NCBI GenBank assembly: GCA_022385805.1
Contig: MU277671.1
Coordinates: 938,808 to 1,002,807 of the forward strand
Source of the DNA: Pilatotrama ljubarskyi
Taxonomy: Eukaryota > Basidiomycota > Agaricomycetes > Polyporales > Polyporaceae
Length of the DNA stretch: 64,000 nucleotides
Reading direction: 5' to 3'
Shown: positions 26,501 through 38,800 of the stretch, piece by piece
Position numbering within the stretch: the first letter of the stretch is position 1
Layout: the number at the start of each line of letters is the position of its first letter
The notes under the pieces: generated by a model
Databases searched by the model: none
Told to the model about the DNA's origin: nothing
The model's input: the letters and a program-made list of their open reading frames with translations, nothing else
Translations under genes and position numbers: made by a program

Positions 26501-29500
26501 GATCAAGCTTGCAAGACTGAGCAGCATGTGAAACTGTTCGGCGTTGGTTAGTAAGGCGAAAAGGTAAGACATGCATGACCTACCTCGATGACAGCTACAG
26601 TCACGACGTTGTGGAAGGTTGGAATGAGCCTATCCATACTACGATACCTGTCCACCTCCGAGAGCGCCTTCTTCAACAGTTCCGCGTCCTGTGGATCTTG
26701 CAGCGGGCCGGACTCGCTTGCAATGAACTCGCCACGCTCCGGAGGGATGGCGGAGACCGTTGCGGAGCCTAGTGCGGAGATCACAGTGCAGATGTACAGC
26801 GCGTCCGCGTACTAAACTCCAGAATGAACACACGCTCAGCAGCGGAACAGGAAGGTATCACTCACCGGATTGGTTGTGTTGTCGTTATACCGCAGCTGAT
26901 CAACCAAAAACTGTCGGATGACAGGGGGCGTCTTGCCATTCTCGAAACGAACTCTGGCGATTGCACGCAGTATGCTCTGGGTACCCATGAGTATATGCAT
27001 GCCGCGCAGATGCATCGTTCCACGCCTACCTTCCGCACGAAGTACTCGGCGATGTCACTGAAGTCGTTTGGCCGAGGAACGTATGTGTGGCTGAAGAGGT
27101 CTGCCTTGGGGTCCTCCGGCTCGTAACAGTACCGCAAGAAAAGCTTGAAGAGATGGAAAAGACCAAGCCAATCCAGCTTCTGGGTCGCACACTAGGTAAC
27201 CAGTCAACCAATGTAGTCGTGGCATGAAAATTTGGGACTCACGGTCACTAGTGCCGCAGCCGCTTCACACCGGATGCGATAGTAGTAGTTGGTTACGAGG
27301 ACCGTCTTGGTTAGAGTGCTCGATATAATCGCGTTCGGGCTTTTTGACAACACGGCGATGGCCTACGGAGAATGAGACATCGTACGGCCACATGAGCGAC
27401 AAACACACCTCATACTGAGCGACAACATCTCGGTCGCGCTGCAGCTGCGAGACCCACATGTAATCCTTCTGGTCGAACGCAATCGCAGCAATCCACTCAA
27501 AGTCAGCGTCGATCCGGATCCACTCATACGTCTGCCCCGCCATGTTCTGCTCGTCTTCCTCTGTCCAGTCGGCGACCTTCCAGTTCTCACGCTCCTGCTC
27601 GTTCTCCCAGATCTCCAGACCAAAGCCCATGTCTACCATGTCCATGGCCGCCGCAGCGTCCGCATCGCCCTCGGCTGCCGCCTGCGCTGCTGCCTGACGG
27701 GCGAGGTATCGCTTCGTATTGCGCCGGACACGCTTGTACTTGGTATTGAATGGGACTTCGTAGCGCTTGAATGGACTTCGGATGTCCAGGACGTGTTCGT
27801 ACGGTGTGCCGTCCGCCTCGTGAATACGGATGGTCATTTGGCCCTGTTATTGCTGTCAGGATATGACTCCAGCGCGATCAACAAATGTATTTCACCTCAA
27901 AGAACGGGACAGGCTTCATCATCAACTTTGCTATCTCGTTGTTTTCGTGCGCCTTGTAGGCTGGGGCATCCTGACGCATGGTGATCTCCACCGCCATCTT
28001 CTTCCGGTTGAAAGAGGCAGAGAATCCGAACGTAGGACAGCCACTCCCGTAGATCCACTGCTCCGCGAACGAGCGCGGGTCAATACCGCTGACCTTTCTA
28101 CACATGCGGAGGAATGCATGGGTCGACAGGAGATTGTTTGGCATGTCTCCGGTGAGTGCTGACAGGAACAGCTTGGGAAGTACGCGAGATAGGCCCAGCG
28201 ACGTGCCTGACTTTCCCAGCCGACGGTCCAGAATGTGGAGAACGAGGGGCGACTTGAGATTGATGAAGGGGAGGTTCGCGGCGTCCGGAGGCTCGAGAGT
28301 CTGCGGTTGACATATTGGAGGCATCGACCCGTTGTCAAGCTCGATGACGCGCTCCATATCCTTCTTCAGTCGATACCTGTACTCGTTCATCCCAAACAGC
28401 TTGCGTATGAACAACCCAGTGATATATAGACCCAGCCCGTTCACGAGCCACGTGTCGGACCACATCTTCTGCTGAATGTTGACTCCAATCCACTGGCATG
28501 CGAGAGCATGGCCGAGGCTGTGTCGCGCTTCATAGACCTGGTCGATGGCGTCCTCTCCGTGAAGCATCTCCACCGAGACCAGAGATAAAGTCGCCGCGTC
28601 GTACCGCTGGGTGACAAGCTCCTCTACGAAGACGAGCTTGTAGGAGCCGAATGGGTAGGATCCGAACTCGGTCACGTAGAAGCTCATAGCCGAGCGCATG
28701 AACGATACCGTACTTGTTAGGTAGGCTTCATGACCAGGCAAGCAAAATGCGTTCATGAGTGGCTGCGTTGTTCCGGAGGCGTCTTCGGCAGCGCTGAGGT
28801 CGGTAGGGATGGTGTGAACGTGGAATGGGCCGGCTGCCCAGGCGATGTGTTGAACAGATGTGGCGACCGGCTGCGAGAACAGGAAAATGGTCTTGCTAGA
28901 GTTGTACGGATGGGCGACCTGGATACTGGGTATTGAGAGAGTACGAGCACGTCGGAACTACTGAACATACCTGCTCCACCAACTCCCCACTGCAAACTAC
29001 AACTGTCGGATATTCGTCCGCCTCCTGGGGATCGTCTTCGTCGTCGGACAACGCATCATGCTGTTCCAGTGACCGTGGGACCACGAATTCGAAGTCCCAT
29101 GCGCACTTCTCCCAGAGATTATCGATGCAAGGGACCCAGCATCTCGCTGCATCAGGCGAGGAGGGCGTCGTGAAGACATGTGGGACCCGCTTTGAGGCTA
29201 TAAGGAGGTCGTCTCTGATATGTCATGCGTGTCATACTCACCGTCGGATATGGCTCCGAGGGTAGGACAAATTGGACGCCGTCGGCAGGATTCTTCAGGC
29301 TGTAGGTGATGGTGACCTCGATCTGCCTGTACTCGGTGACAGGGTGAACCGGCTGAGTGAGATGACCGGGAGTTTGGGGCTCAGGCGTGGCCGCTGCGAA
29401 CGGTCAATGTCGCGAGACAGCTTCGGAAAGTCGTAGTGGCGCACCTTCGCTGACTATACCGGTTTGTGTGCGGCTTCCAGACGGCGTTACAGCGACCTCC

Positions 29501-30008
29501 TTGGGAATGGAGATAGATAACTCTCCTTCGTCCCCTTCGGCGAGGGCGGAATAGACCCGCCTCTTCAATTCGGGATGATTGTGGACATCTTGCGGGTTGG
29601 ACACGTTCAGATGGGCTAAAGGGTCGTGATGCACAAAGTCGGCCGAGAAGGAACCGACTGTAACTCCGTGGATGACTAGGGGTTGCGGGTTGTTCTGTGA
29701 GGTAGGATGATACAGTGTCGCGGCCAAGGACGTACCACATTGCCGCGCGTGCAGATGTATCGTCTTCAGGTCCTTGCTAGTCGGGTTGAGCGTGATTGTG
29801 GTGTAGCCCTGGAAGACGATATGGATGACAAAGGACGCAGAAGTGCAGATGGGTGCGTACCCATATGTGACCGGAGAAGTCTATCTCGAGGACGACTTTT
29901 TGGTGGCTAGTAGAAACGTCAAGACATGTCAATACAACGTCTCACATGTCATTGGACACCGAAAGACACGTATATCGTGAATCCTCTACGGGTATGCTCC
30001 CGCTGCAT
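23502..30008 (-). CDS. TAF2: TFIID subunit TAF2 with three C-terminal bromodomains
   Basis: TFIID core-promoter-recognition subunit. The N-terminal half is an M1-aminopeptidase-like fold: HQKVVLEIDFSGHIW, GYTTITLNPTSKDLKTIHLH, YPFGSYKLVFVEEL, ARHSLGHALACQWIGV, SDTWLVNGLGLYI, then FAEQWIYGSGCPTFGF and DADFEWIAAIAFDQKDYMW. The catalytic HExxH is replaced by HSLGH, as expected for non-enzymatic TAF2. HEAT-like helices follow to about 26000. The C-terminus carries three bromodomain-like units: 25208-25600 (YFDIIKSPMDLSTMSAKL type, AKTYNVPGS), 23930-24290 (YFDEIKEPMDFGTIGTKL, CRTFNPP) and 23550-23800 (YFDVIPKKDARDLKTIQQKL, AITFNGADSEV). Ser/Pro/Lys linkers of 200-300 residues separate the first two. 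The stop is at 23502. The 5' end is unresolved: the exon ending SVSND joins correctly to IHQKVV but lacks an in-frame Met nearby, and an out-of-frame Met at 30008 precedes GFTI. Confidence 0.85.
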
Positions 30009-30171
30009 CTCGGAACACCTAAACCAACTCCGGTCGCCACAACGCGTCTTATGGGATAGCCACAGAAGCGGACTAGTCCCAAGAGGTAAAAGACAAGCTC
30101 AAAGCCAAGTACAGAGTTGCAGTGAAACGAAGAGTCCGAGTGTGCGTCGCTGGAGGTGGGGGTAACGGCGA

Positions 30172-30635
30172 GTGCAACGAGGACCCCTGATAATCCCAGG
30201 GTAGGCCGGCCGATAAGCGCCCGTGTTTGGGAGGGTCCGTGTCCGGACGGTTTTTGGCCAGAATGTCCGGACTTTCGGCCGCCCGGCGGATTCTGGGTGG
30301 GCATGTCCGGACCTTCCGCCCGGCCCCTGCGGGGCCGGGCGGGCTGTAGCATAAGGGTTCCCCCCGGTCCGGCGTGACCGACCCCTGCCGTCGGCCCGTC
30401 GCCGCTTTCAGGGCGCCTAAGGCCCCTGCCCCCCCCACCCATGTCCGGATGGGGGACCGGCCGACATCCCTCCCCGTCCCCCATGTCCGGACTATCGGCC
30501 GGGTGAGAAGGCCATTTTTGGCCTCCGTGTCCGGACTCCCGACCATCATCCGGCCTCCAAAAGCCTAGACGCCGTCCGGATGACGGGCGCTTATCGGCCG
30601 GGATACCCTGGGATTGTCAGGGGTCCTGTGCAACG
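30172..30635. repeat. 8-bp target-site duplication flanking the transposon
   Basis: GTGCAACG occurs directly before the element (30172-30179) and directly after it (30628-30635). The two copies are identical, which indicates a recent insertion. Confidence 0.9.
30180..30627. mobile_element. Non-autonomous DNA transposon (MITE), hAT-like
   Basis: A 448-bp element bounded by terminal inverted repeats of about 45 bp (30180-30224 and 30583-30627). Both ends start AGGACCCCTG and share AATCCCAGGGTA and CCGGCCGATAAGCGCCCGT, with three mismatches overall. The perfect 8-bp duplication on both sides fits the hAT superfamily; the family cannot be fixed without a transposase. The inside has no transposase, is very GC-rich, carries six copies of TGTCCGGA and a GC hairpin (ggcccctgcggggcc, about 30323-30337). 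The element lies between the 5' ends of TAF2 and LTV1, so it sits in their shared upstream region and could influence either promoter (inference). Confidence 0.9.
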
Positions 30636-30849
30636 ATGACTGCACCATCGACTGAACGGACGAGAGAGAGCAGTCAGATTACGTAATGACCTTGGGCGAC
30701 CACCACTTGAATTGGGGTTCCCGATCTGGTAGCTAGGGTTATAGATCGATCCTCCGATCTATACAGCTGCTCGTCCAACAAAAATTGGACCAAATCTCTC
30801 TCGGACTACAGTATTACCTCGCACTCAGATCACTCCTGCTGCGCTCGCT

Positions 30850-32682
30850 ATGCCTCCCAAATCTATCTTTCGCCAGCCAGGCGCACAACACTTTCAGGTC
30901 GTACATCGCTCGCAGCGTGACCCTCTCATCCACGACCCTGAGGCCAGCAAACATGTCTTGAAGCCCGTGCAGCGGTCGAACTTGAAGGCAAGCTGGACTT
31001 GGGTTCAGGTGATACTGGTGTTCACAACGAATACAGGGGAAGTCCAGAGCGGACTTGGAGCAGGTGCTGTCTCCTTCCGACCTCGCCCATGATAAGTCAA
31101 GAAAGAACATCGGTGAAGCCGCGATCTATGGCATCTACTACGACGACACCGAGTACGACTACATGCAGCATCTCAAGCCGGTCGGCTTACAGGAGGAAGG
31201 AGTCGAGAGTATGTGGCTGGAGGCTCCGACAAAGTCCAAGGGTAAAGGCAAGGCGAAGGATCCCATCGCGCTGCTCGGCCTCCCCGAAGATACCCTTGCG
31301 TCGAAGTCCGAGATGCCTAGGAATTATGAAGCGCAGGAGAACATCCCGTCCTCGATTTCTGGATTCCAACCAGACATGGATCCTCATTTACGTCAGGTTC
31401 TGGAGGCATTGGAAGACGATGCGTTCGTGGACGACGGCCTGGAGGATGACTTTTTTGGAGAGCTGGTTGCGGAGGGCGAGCGTGCTCCTGACGAGGAGTT
31501 CGAGTTCGAATTCAGAGAGGAGGGCGTGCCCGAGGGCGACGATACCCCGGCAGGTCTGGACAAGCAGGGAGAGGCCGCAGAGGACGAGTCCTGGGAAGCC
31601 AGATTTGCTCGCTTCAAGCAGGAACAGAAATCTGCACCTCAGGAAGACTCTTCCGACGTCGATGATTATTCCGAAGGTGGCGACACTGTCGGCACTCTCC
31701 CTCGCTTACCTGTCATCGGAGGGAAGCGGCGCCGGAAAGGGACATCGGATGCCTCTGGCTACAGTATGAGCAGCTCGTCGATGTGGCGGAATGAGCATCT
31801 CTCCGTGCTTGACGAGCGGTTCGACCAGGTATGTTCCAATCATGCACCTCGAAAAATCACCCAAGACTGACGCGTTCCTTCAGATACAGCTTGAATACGA
31901 AGACTCGGACGAGGAGGAGGATGGGGAGCAACAGTCTCTCGACGACCTAGACGAAGCTCCGGACCTCATTGCGTCTCGAGAGGACTTCGAGTCCATGATG
32001 GATGAGTTCCTTGAAAAGTACGAAGTAGTCTCTGGCAAGATGCGTGCCGTGCTTCCTGGAACGGCCACCGAGAAGTTAGACACCATCCGTAAAGCCCTCG
32101 GTGAGGCCAAGATCCGGGACGACGCGGAGGATAGCGGCTCGGAGGAAGACGACATTCTCATGCCCCTTGATGTGGACGATAAGAAGGATAGGTGGGACTG
32201 TGAAACGATACTGAGTATGTCGCCTTCGACGATGCTTCCAAACCATCCCTAACGACTTTCGAACAGCGACGTATAGCAATCTCGAAAACCACCCCCGGCT
32301 TATCAAGGCACGCAATACCAAGCCCGTCCCTAAAATCCGGCTCGACCCTAAGACTGGTCTTCCGTCAGTCGTGGAGGAACATATGAAACAGCCCCAGGCT
32401 GATTCTTCCGCCACGGACGAGGAGAATGAGGATCATAGGCGTACGTCATACGCCGGCTATACAGGATCTGGGACTGACTTATTGACAGCCGTGCGAGTTA
32501 CTGTTGCGCGTAAGAAGGATGAGACACCAGAGGAGAAGAAGGCGCGGAAACAGGCGGTGAAGGCGGAACGGCAGGCTCGCCGGTCGGAGAAGAAAGCGAC
32601 AAGAGAGACATTCTCAAAGGAGGTGAAGCGACAGGTGCAGTCATTGGCCGATAAGGAGAAAACAAGGGTTCGGAAGCTCTGA
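30850..32682 (+). CDS. LTV1: Ribosome biogenesis protein LTV1
   Basis: 40S-subunit assembly and export factor acting in nucleus and cytoplasm. 542 aa from five exons (30850-30987, 31037-31828, 31884-32214, 32267-32440, 32489-32682; 1629 nt). The N-terminus has FQVVHRSQRDPLIHDPEASKHVLKPV, and GEAAIYGIYYDDTEYDYMQHL is the family signature. The middle is strongly acidic, and the C-terminus is basic and helical (RVTVARKKDETPEEKKARK, AERQARRSEKKATRE). The first intron (30988-31036) starts with GC (AAG then GCAAGC) instead of GT; only this choice joins RSNLK to GKSRADLEQ. The fourth intron (32441-32488) is 48 nt and in frame, so its retention would add 16 residues. Confidence 0.92.
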
Positions 32683-32899
32683 TGGTCTTGAAGGCCAGTC
32701 TGGTCAGCCGGAATCGGGGAACCAATCTGTATCATTGTGGGGTATGTCATTACATAGTGCGAAGATGGATGTCAAGTGCGATGCGTGAAGCATAACAATT
32801 GCGACATGCGAGAGGTGCGAGACAGAGTGAATGGGTATTACATGACGTGGAAAGATTAGCATTACAATTAGTGGTACAATGTCCCATATCGTTCGGGTA

Positions 32900-35800
32900 T
32901 CACCAGTCAGGCCACAGATCCAGGAGGCTGTTACCCTCTTCTTCTGGGGCGTCGGGTTGCTTCATCCACCGATCAGGAACCTGTAGAGCGTGTGAGCGTG
33001 AGCGATGAGACGTTGGAGCTGTCGCAGGCACCCTTACCAATGGGAAGTAGCGTTCCATGGCACTTAGGAAACGGTGTCGATACTGCTTCGGGCCAATGAT
33101 GGTTGGCTCTCCCTTATTGGCACCGCCGAGGAAAGCGGTGTCTTTCACCCAGCTCTCCAGCTTCTTGTCCCACGTATACGTCCTGATGTAGTCTTTCCAA
33201 AAAGTGAGCAAAAGCACAGGTTCCAGAGTCGTCATACGTGCCTACTATGCCAACCACAAGCTCGTTATTATTGCTATCGACACCGACGACCAGAGAATAA
33301 TCCATGACGTTGATGTCAGCCAAGAATTTGCTGTCATTGAACAGTGCCCCCCGCAGGATCCGCTTTGAATGCTCCCGGACATAGAACGGTGTCAGATGTG
33401 CCGCTACATACGGCCATTAGCCCGCTGTTAGTATGAGTGATGAGGTACTCGGAACGCACTCTGGACTAGGTTCTCGTCAAGAAGGACCTCGTTCTCCCGA
33501 CCGGTGGATTGAACATGCCGGTTCCGGGTCGAACCTTTCAGGTCGTAGATCTACACGGAGATAGCGCTGAGCAGGAGGAGCACCCCGCAAGAGTGGTGAA
33601 CAAACCTTCGAGAAGTGCCTGTCGTAGAACAGGTTCTCCATCACAAGGAGATTCATTTGTGTTACTTTCGACTTGCTACCAGATTGGTGCTTATGCGACT
33701 TTCTGAACGTGATCTTGTAACAACCAAATATCTTGGCGAGCAAAGTCGGTCTCTGCAACATCTTTGTCAGCGACATTGCGGAGATCGGAGTCGGATGACG
33801 GACATTGGCGACAACAGCAGATGACATGTAGTCGAAATACGCCGGCGCGAACGTCTCCATGGACTGTAGCTCAGCCCGCGACAGTTCTTTAGCGATGAAA
33901 CGATCATCTAGGTACGATGTCACTAGTTGTCCATGGTTTTGCAGATAGATGGGCGTACCGAGGGTCTTAAGGAAAGCGGATCCCGACTTTCCCCCGCTGG
34001 CATCGAACTTGACACATCGCGCGAGAGACTCTATCATGCTTCTCTCACAGTCATACGTCCGGCGCAACGCATCGAACTGTTCAGGGTACAGCACGGTACA
34101 GCTGATGGTCAGACCACCACTCTCGAAAGCTATGGCAATGCATCAGAAGGCGGATTTTCTCGACGGATTATCAACTCACAAATCTGCCACGGTAGCTTCG
34201 ACGATGGCACACGCAGCTCTTCGGTAGGGTCTGCGCCGTCGGAGCTGTCGACATTGACGACTCCCCAAGTAGATGATGACTCCGCGACCGACCAATCGTC
34301 GGGCATAAAGGCTTCACCTCCGTCGGTAAGCTTAGGCTCACGGGCAAAGCGCTTCTCCGCTCGCGACTTCGCCAGCATGTCCCGATAGTGCGGTGAACTG
34401 CAGTGTGGATTAGTCAAGTCACAAAGGAAGCGAAATTCAGTACCCACTTCAGGGCCAGCGCGATGATGGAAGTAGGCTCATCTGTACGCACAACCATTGA
34501 GGAGTCTCGGAAAATGTGTTCTGGGTCCGCCATCGGATCATCGACGTCCGCATCCCCACGTCCGCGAGGAGGGGCTTGTTGTGGCCACAGCCCGGCGGCG
34601 AGCGCCTTCAGGATAGAAGGGCGTCCTGATGGGCCGATCTCAATATCAGTTGATGGGGGCGTCATAGGTAAGATACTATGTTGTGCTGTAGGAGAAAGCA
34701 CTGGAGAACTCAGCACCGAGCGCGGCACATCCTCGACCGGTATATCTTGAGGAGTGGCCACAGGCGGGATGGGCACTTGCGATCCGGGCACCTCCGCAGG
34801 GATAGCGTCTGCGACGGGCGACACTGCCTCTTGGTCTGCAGCGGGCTGCACGACAACGGCGGGAGTAGGCAAGACCTCAGGCTCCTTCTGCGCACTCTGC
34901 TTCGGCACTGTCTGTTCCAGGTGATCCTCGTCCTCCCCGCCGCCCTCATCATCTGCCTCGCTGGAGTCCGAGCTCTCCGACTCGTCCTTGATCGCGTCCT
35001 TGATGCTCTCGAGAACCTCGACCTTAGCACGGGCGGACGCGACAGGGCGAGCCCGCTTCCCGCGAATGACCGCGTATCGACGGTTAGCGCGCTCCGTGTC
35101 CTTGTTGATGCGCTCGAAGTGCTTCGCGATATTCGAGACCTTGCTGCCAGCCCCTGGCGGACGCCTGAAAGTAGACTTGGCGTTGATCACGCTAGGAGGA
35201 CGCGTTGGAGGCATTTTGTCTTTCGGACCTAGACGAAGGCTGGGCTTGCTCCTCAACCTAGAGCCACTTGCTGGAACGCCAGGTCTGCCAGGTGGTGGAG
35301 ACGACCTTCCGGGTCTTAGTGTGGAGTCGGTGCTCATACGAGAGAAGGATGGGCGCTTGTCTGGAGATGTACGCCGTGAAGGGTTACGCGAGTCGGATGA
35401 AGATGCAAGCGGAATACGACTGTTGGGCTGCCCGAGCGTTCGTTTAGTCAGGTACTTGGGAGCGATATTAGCGGCATAGCTAGACTCGAAGTCGGACACC
35501 GAGCCCCGCTTGCTGAGGAACTGTTGCTGGCGGCCCTTCGTGCGAGGTCGCGGGCGGACGAGCGGCGCACCCTCCTGCTCGCTCTCGGACACCGGGACTC
35601 CAGGGGCAAACGCGGTCTTGGTCAGGTCCTCCACGCCTTGCGCAGGGAGATAGTCTTGGTATTTCTTGACCAACTCCGCAACACTTGGGTACACCGAGAC
35701 CCGACGAGGCAACCTTGACGCTGCAGGACGTGTGGGCCTGTTGCCTCCCTCGGGCTGCTCTCCCTATATGGACTCGGAGTTGATGAATGCGCACAAGTAT

Positions 35801-38800
35801 CAACTATATAGACGTACCTGCTGTGGTGACAATGCATCATCTGACAGCGGAGCCTCACCTTGACCTGCGCCGATGGTAGAGTCACTCTCCGGATCCGACT
35901 TCGGAGAGTCATGACTAGCGGAGGGAACCTCAGCGGCTGGGAGCAGCCCGCCCTCCGTAGTCAGAGGCTTCTCCTCGATCTGTGTAGGCAACTCCTCCGG
36001 CCCCTTGGACTTCTCAGCAGGGCCAGGGAGGGACTCGGACTCAGACACTTCGGAGGCAGACGACATAGATGCGAATGAGTCGCCCGTCACGCGCCTCATC
36101 GTGGGCATATGCTCCTCCGCCTCCGACACGCTGGCAGGCGCCGAGCGGTCAAAGTCCCACGCGCCGTAGAGGTCAGCCCTCTTGGGGAGCATTGCGCGCA
36201 CCGAGCCAAAGGCGGTGCGACGGCCGTTCTTGTCGGGCTGGGTCAGACGAGGCTTGGGGAGCCTGTCGAAGTCCTGCTGCCATGCGACGATCTTGTCCTG
36301 TCTGTATGCGCGGACCTGGTTCAGAGCGAGGGTGTCCGTGGGCGAGGACTCCTGATAGACTTTGTCTATAAGACGCGCTATGTCCTCCCGTTCCCACTCC
36401 GCCTTGATGATGAGGGCGTTGATCTGCGAGGTGAGAAGAGCGTCGGCCTCCTCATCGCCCGTCGCGGCGTCGATGTTGATGAGCTTCAAGTCGTCGATGA
36501 GCGCAGAGTACCACAAATCGTTCCGGTGGTGCAACCGTTCGTAGTCCGTGTTCTTGATCTCGAGCTTGGTTTCGGGACGGACGCGGATGCGCATTGGGGG
36601 ATAGACGATCTCGTGCAGCACGATAGGGTCCGTGACGAAGCGCACGGTCATGCCTTTGATGGCGAAGTAGCGGACATGGTGCCTATAGATGTTGTGTTGG
36701 CACCCCGCACCCTGCACCAGTTGCACTTCCGCAGGGTAGAAGTGTAGCTCGAGGAATTTGGCGAAGGAGTACCGCTGCATCTCCGGAGAGACAGGGATGA
36801 ACGGTGTACCCGACCCGCAGACGCGACATGCACTCCAAGTGATGATTGTGTCGGGGGAAGGGAGGTGAGTCAAGCCGTTGATTATCTGGCCGTCCCATTG
36901 CTCGACCGCAACACACAAGCGAGTCTCGTTGTGAACGTAGACCTTGCAGTGACGAGCGAGGGGTTGGTTGCAGCTCTTGTTCTCACAGATTGCCTTGGGA
37001 TCGAGGAACTGCCTGAGCGTGTCCATGACGGAGTTCTCGATGAACTGACCGAGGGTGCAGTCGTTCTCTCCGTAGAACGTGATGTACTTCAGCTTTGGCG
37101 GGAAGCAAGCACGATGCAGCCAGAGCTCGTCCATGGGCAGTGTCAGCTCCCACAGGCTGATACACTGGTACTTCTCGACTTGGAAGTCATCGCAGTTCTT
37201 ACGAAGGTACCACTCCCATATGCGACGCTGCTCCGAGTGCTGCCACTTCACGTATTGATAGCGACTCTCAAGCTTGATATCATCCGCGGTCTTCAACTGT
37301 ACGCGCGGCCTATCTAGCGGAGTACGCGGGAGCGGAGAGGCGGATAAGCCGTGGGCAAAGAGGCTAGGAGAAGCGGTCGGCGGGAGGTCAAAGTAGCCTG
37401 GTCGGTCGTCAAGCATAGGAGTGCCCCCCTCGGTGGTGGGGGTCCTGGGGAGATCCGGTAGGGGAAGAGACTCGATTTGGGCAGCAACATCGTCCGGGTC
37501 CGGCGTCGGCAACGACACCTGTATCGTCGCCGTTGAGTCCTCCGGCCTGTGACCGGCATTGCCGCGTTCCTCCCGGCGTATCACTTCATCCTCCCATTCG
37601 CGCTTCACACGCATGAGCTCATCGTCCAGCTCTTTCATTCGGCGGATAGGGTACGGCGGGGGGAACCGTAAGGTGGCAGACACGGAGATGAACGTCTTCC
37701 GGTACGGCTCTAGGGACTCTTGGATGCGTCGCGAGAGCCGTATTTGTTCGGCGTCCTCATCCGGGAGATCTTCTATAGGATGATCCCTCGAGGAAGCCGT
37801 AGCATCCTCGTGTGAGGTGGGTGGACGGTGGTCGCTAGGAAAGAAAGAGTTCTGTGTGGCAGAGAAGCCGGCGCTGGCGATCGGCGTAGTAGCATCCGTG
37901 GAGGAGTAGGGAGGAGGGGTAGCCTCCGCGGTCAGCGGAGGAAGGGTAATGACAGAGTCTTTCCAGAGGTGCGTCTCCAGCTTCAGATTGCGGACCATGA
38001 ACGCGAGGAAGCGGGTCACCTTCTTGACACGACGCAATGTCTCGATGTCGCCTCCGCGCAGCAGGATCGTGCAGCCCATCTCGCTATTGCATCCTTCGAA
38101 GCGCATGTAGGTCTTACGGCGGCCAGGAATCAAGGGATGATCGAAGGTCTGCAGGCGGAAACGAGCACAGTGTCCGAGTCGGGGCTCCAATGCCAACTTG
38201 TCCATGGAGGAGAAGACATCCCCCTGGGTCATGCGTGCCACGAACTGCACGGCGGATGGCTTCACGGCTCTCGCAACCGTAATCTGACGCTTCGCAAGGG
38301 CGTCCAGAGCAAGCCTCGACACGGACTTCTCCGCAAGGACGACATGTGGTCGCAGAGCCGCAATTCGGCTGGCCAGGTTTCCCAGGTACTCCTTCTCCTG
38401 CCGGAAGATTTGGGCGAAGTGCATGTACTGACCTTCCACGCGATGGAACTCGAGGGGGAACGTGACGAGCATGACGCGAGGGTTCCGCAGGTTCCGCGAC
38501 ATCTGTTTATGCGCGACGTTCTTGGTGATGACTGCACCATCGACGTACTCGGAGTCCTTGGGCGCACCGCCCGGAATCTTCTTGATCTTCACGTATCGAC
38601 GGACGTCCATATCTGCACCCTGGCGGTGAGGGTGAGCGGTGAATGTCAGCTCCCGCGCAATCCGCAATGCCAGCTTAAGTAGCGTCTCCTCCCATTCGCC
38701 GATGTTGGGTATATTTTCGGCAGTGAGCATTTGGCGGAGCATGATGCGCAGATGGAACATGGAGATCAGATTCAGCTCCTGAGCGTATCTATATGCGGTT

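Noticed and set aside
30073..30549. Open frames of 158 and 180 codons on the minus strand across the MITE
   Set aside because: They are due to the GC-rich transposon interior; no transposase or other motif.
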